Assembly: GCA_015492755.1 (NCBI GenBank)
Contig: WGEM01000339.1
Coordinates: forward strand, 1 to 6,825
Source: Gemmatimonadota bacterium
Lineage (GTDB): Bacteria > Gemmatimonadota > Gemmatimonadetes > Longimicrobiales > Gaopeijiaceae
DNA: 6,825 bases
Direction of reading: 5' to 3'
The stretch's first letter is position 1. Every line of letters starts with the position of its first letter. Positions 5,829-6,825 of the stretch are shown here, one piece after another. The translations under genes and the position numbers were made by a program. The notes beneath the pieces were generated by a model. That model was not told where the DNA came from. It was given only the letters and a program-made list of their open reading frames with translations, and ran no database searches.

Positions 5829-6496
5829 GCTGGTGGTTGGTGGCGGGCATGCTCTGCATCCCGGCCGCGTCGGTTCCCACGACGGCTCCCGCCGATTCCG
5901 TCACGGTGGCGCGGCTGCAGTACGGCGGCGGGGGTGACTGGTATGCCAATCCCTCATCCCTCCCCAACCTCCTGGCGGCGATCCGGGTGCGCACCGGGGT
6001 GCCTGCGGCGCACCGCGAAGCCACCGTCCGTCCGCTGGATCCTGCGCTGAGGGACCACCCCTACCTGTACATGACCGGGCACGGGGAGGTGCGCTTCTCC
6101 CCGGCTGAGCGAGCCGCGCTGCGCGCCTACCTCCTGGACGGGGGCTTCCTGCACGCCGACGACAACTACGGGATGGACGCGTCCTTCCGGGAGGAGATCG
6201 CGCAGATCTTTCCCGAAGCCGAACTCACGGAGATTCCGCCGGAGCACCCCATCTTCCACGTCTTCTATGACTTCCCGGAGGGTCTTCCAAAGATCCACGA
6301 GCACGACGGGAAACCGCCGCAGGCGCTGGGGATCTTCATGCGGGGCCGGCTGGTGGTCTTCTACTCGTACGAGTCGGATCTGGGCGACGGCTGGGAGGAC
6401 GAGGACGTGCACGGAGATCCACCCGAGCTCCGCGAAGCGGCGCTGCGAATGGGCGTGAACCTCTTCCTGTTCGCGCTGGGCCAGGGGGTCTCTTGA
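5825..6496 (+). CDS. exported DUF4159-domain protein
   Basis: The 223-residue product starts with a hydrophobic N-terminus (about 1-23, WWLVAGMLCIPAAS then APAD) that looks like a signal peptide, although it lacks the usual basic residues. The rest matches the DUF4159 pattern: ARLQYGGGGDWYANPSSLPNLL (29-50), HPYLYMTGHGEV (78-89), LRAYLLDGGFLHADDNYGMD (99-118), IPPEHPIFHVFYDFPEGLPKIHEHDG (137-162), GRLVVFYSYESDLGDGWED (174-192) and a closing helix GVNLFLFALG. The GGFLHADD block resembles the nucleotide/ligand loop region of class I amidotransferase-like folds, but I see no Cys nucleophile, so an enzymatic role is unproven. Function is unknown; family members are often found beside MoxR ATPase, DUF58 and von Willebrand-type membrane protein genes (family knowledge). 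It is translationally coupled to rsmI (ATGA) and to the next gene (TTGA). Confidence 0.88.
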   Translation: MSWWLVAGMLCIPAASVPTTAPADSVTVARLQYGGGGDWYANPSSLPNLLAAIRVRTGVPAAHREATVRPLDPALRDHPYLYMTGHGEVRFSPAERAALRAYLLDGGFLHADDNYGMDASFREEIAQIFPEAELTEIPPEHPIFHVFYDFPEGLPKIHEHDGKPPQALGIFMRGRLVVFYSYESDLGDGWEDEDVHGDPPELREAALRMGVNLFLFALGQGVS

Positions 6497-6825
6497 GCCC
6501 CCACGCGCGCCCGTTGATCCGCCGTGTGGCGGAGGTGCGGGGCCTCATCCGGATCCGTCTGCTCCTGGCCTGGGCCAGCCTCAGCGCCGCGGGTGTCGGC
6601 GTGGCGCTGACGGCCGGCTGGCTCCTGGCCGGGAAGACGGGTTGGAGGGGCGCCACGCCGGTTCCCCTGGTGGTGGATGGGGCGCTCGTGGTGTGGCTGG
6701 CGGCCGCGGTCCTGCTGCTCCGGCGGGCGATGGACCGGTGGTGCGGGGAGGACGCCGTGGCGGCGGCGATGGAGCAGGCGATGCAGATGGACGCCGGCGC
6801 GGGTGGGGTCGGCGGCCCCCAGCGC
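6493..6825 (+). CDS. N-terminal part of a membrane protein, possibly DUF4175-like (partial, 3' end outside the window)
   Basis: The frame is open from 6493 to the window edge, giving 111 residues. After a basic N-terminus (RPLIRRVAEVRGLIRIR) come two predicted membrane helices, about 22-46 and 58-76, separated by a short Lys/Arg-containing loop, then RRAMDRWCGED and a helical Ala/Met-rich segment. Basic residues before the first helix and after the second suggest both ends are cytoplasmic. The proposed start is TTG at 6493, sharing TTGA with the stop of the DUF4159 gene; AGGGGG (6483-6488) lies 4 nt ahead, and no ATG occurs in frame until 6748. A second TTG at 6514 is the alternative. Large proteins with two N-terminal helices (DUF4175-type) can follow DUF4159 genes; the assignment here rests on context and topology only. 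Confidence 0.7.
   Translation, partial: MSPHARPLIRRVAEVRGLIRIRLLLAWASLSAAGVGVALTAGWLLAGKTGWRGATPVPLVVDGALVVWLAAAVLLLRRAMDRWCGEDAVAAAMEQAMQMDAGAGGVGGPQR

Overview
The window is a GC-rich (about two-thirds G+C by eye) stretch of bacterial chromosome with compact gene packing and strong G/C preference at third codon positions. A two-ATPase ClpB disaggregase, a typical RsmI, a methylmalonyl-CoA epimerase and a DUF4159 protein followed by a two-helix membrane protein, plus several secreted lipoproteins, would fit a diderm such as a member of the Gemmatimonadota. That placement is an inference from gene content; there is no rRNA or other phylogenetic marker here.

Layout: (1) 1-183 is the 3' end of a forward gene with beta-strand-like sequence. 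(2) 213-617, reverse strand, encodes a small secreted protein or lipoprotein of unknown function. (3) 618-779 is a divergent intergenic region holding the clpB leader, with a 9-bp direct repeat and a short hairpin that touches the ribosome binding site. (4) 780-3410 is clpB, followed by a long imperfect hairpin (3431-3474) that probably ends its transcript. (5) 3544-4065 is a lipoprotein with an NTF2/SnoaL-like domain. (6) 4076-4477, reverse, is methylmalonyl-CoA epimerase, convergent with the lipoprotein gene. (7) 4478-4592 is a second divergent promoter region. (8) 4593-6825 is a tightly packed forward operon: thioredoxin, rsmI (6-nt gap), a DUF4159 protein (4-nt ATGA overlap) and the start of a membrane protein (4-nt TTGA overlap), which runs off the window.

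Functionally this is mostly housekeeping: protein quality control (ClpB), thiol redox (thioredoxin), 16S rRNA methylation (RsmI) and propionyl-CoA/methylmalonyl-CoA metabolism (epimerase). The uncharacterised parts are the two lipoproteins and the DUF4159-membrane protein pair. I found no mobile element, CRISPR array, tRNA or rRNA, and no clear evidence of an undescribed defence or biosynthetic system. The most interesting leads are the regulatory sequences around clpB (a possible RNA thermometer, and an octamer CCGGGGCA that I found only in three noncoding places) and the translationally coupled DUF4159 module.
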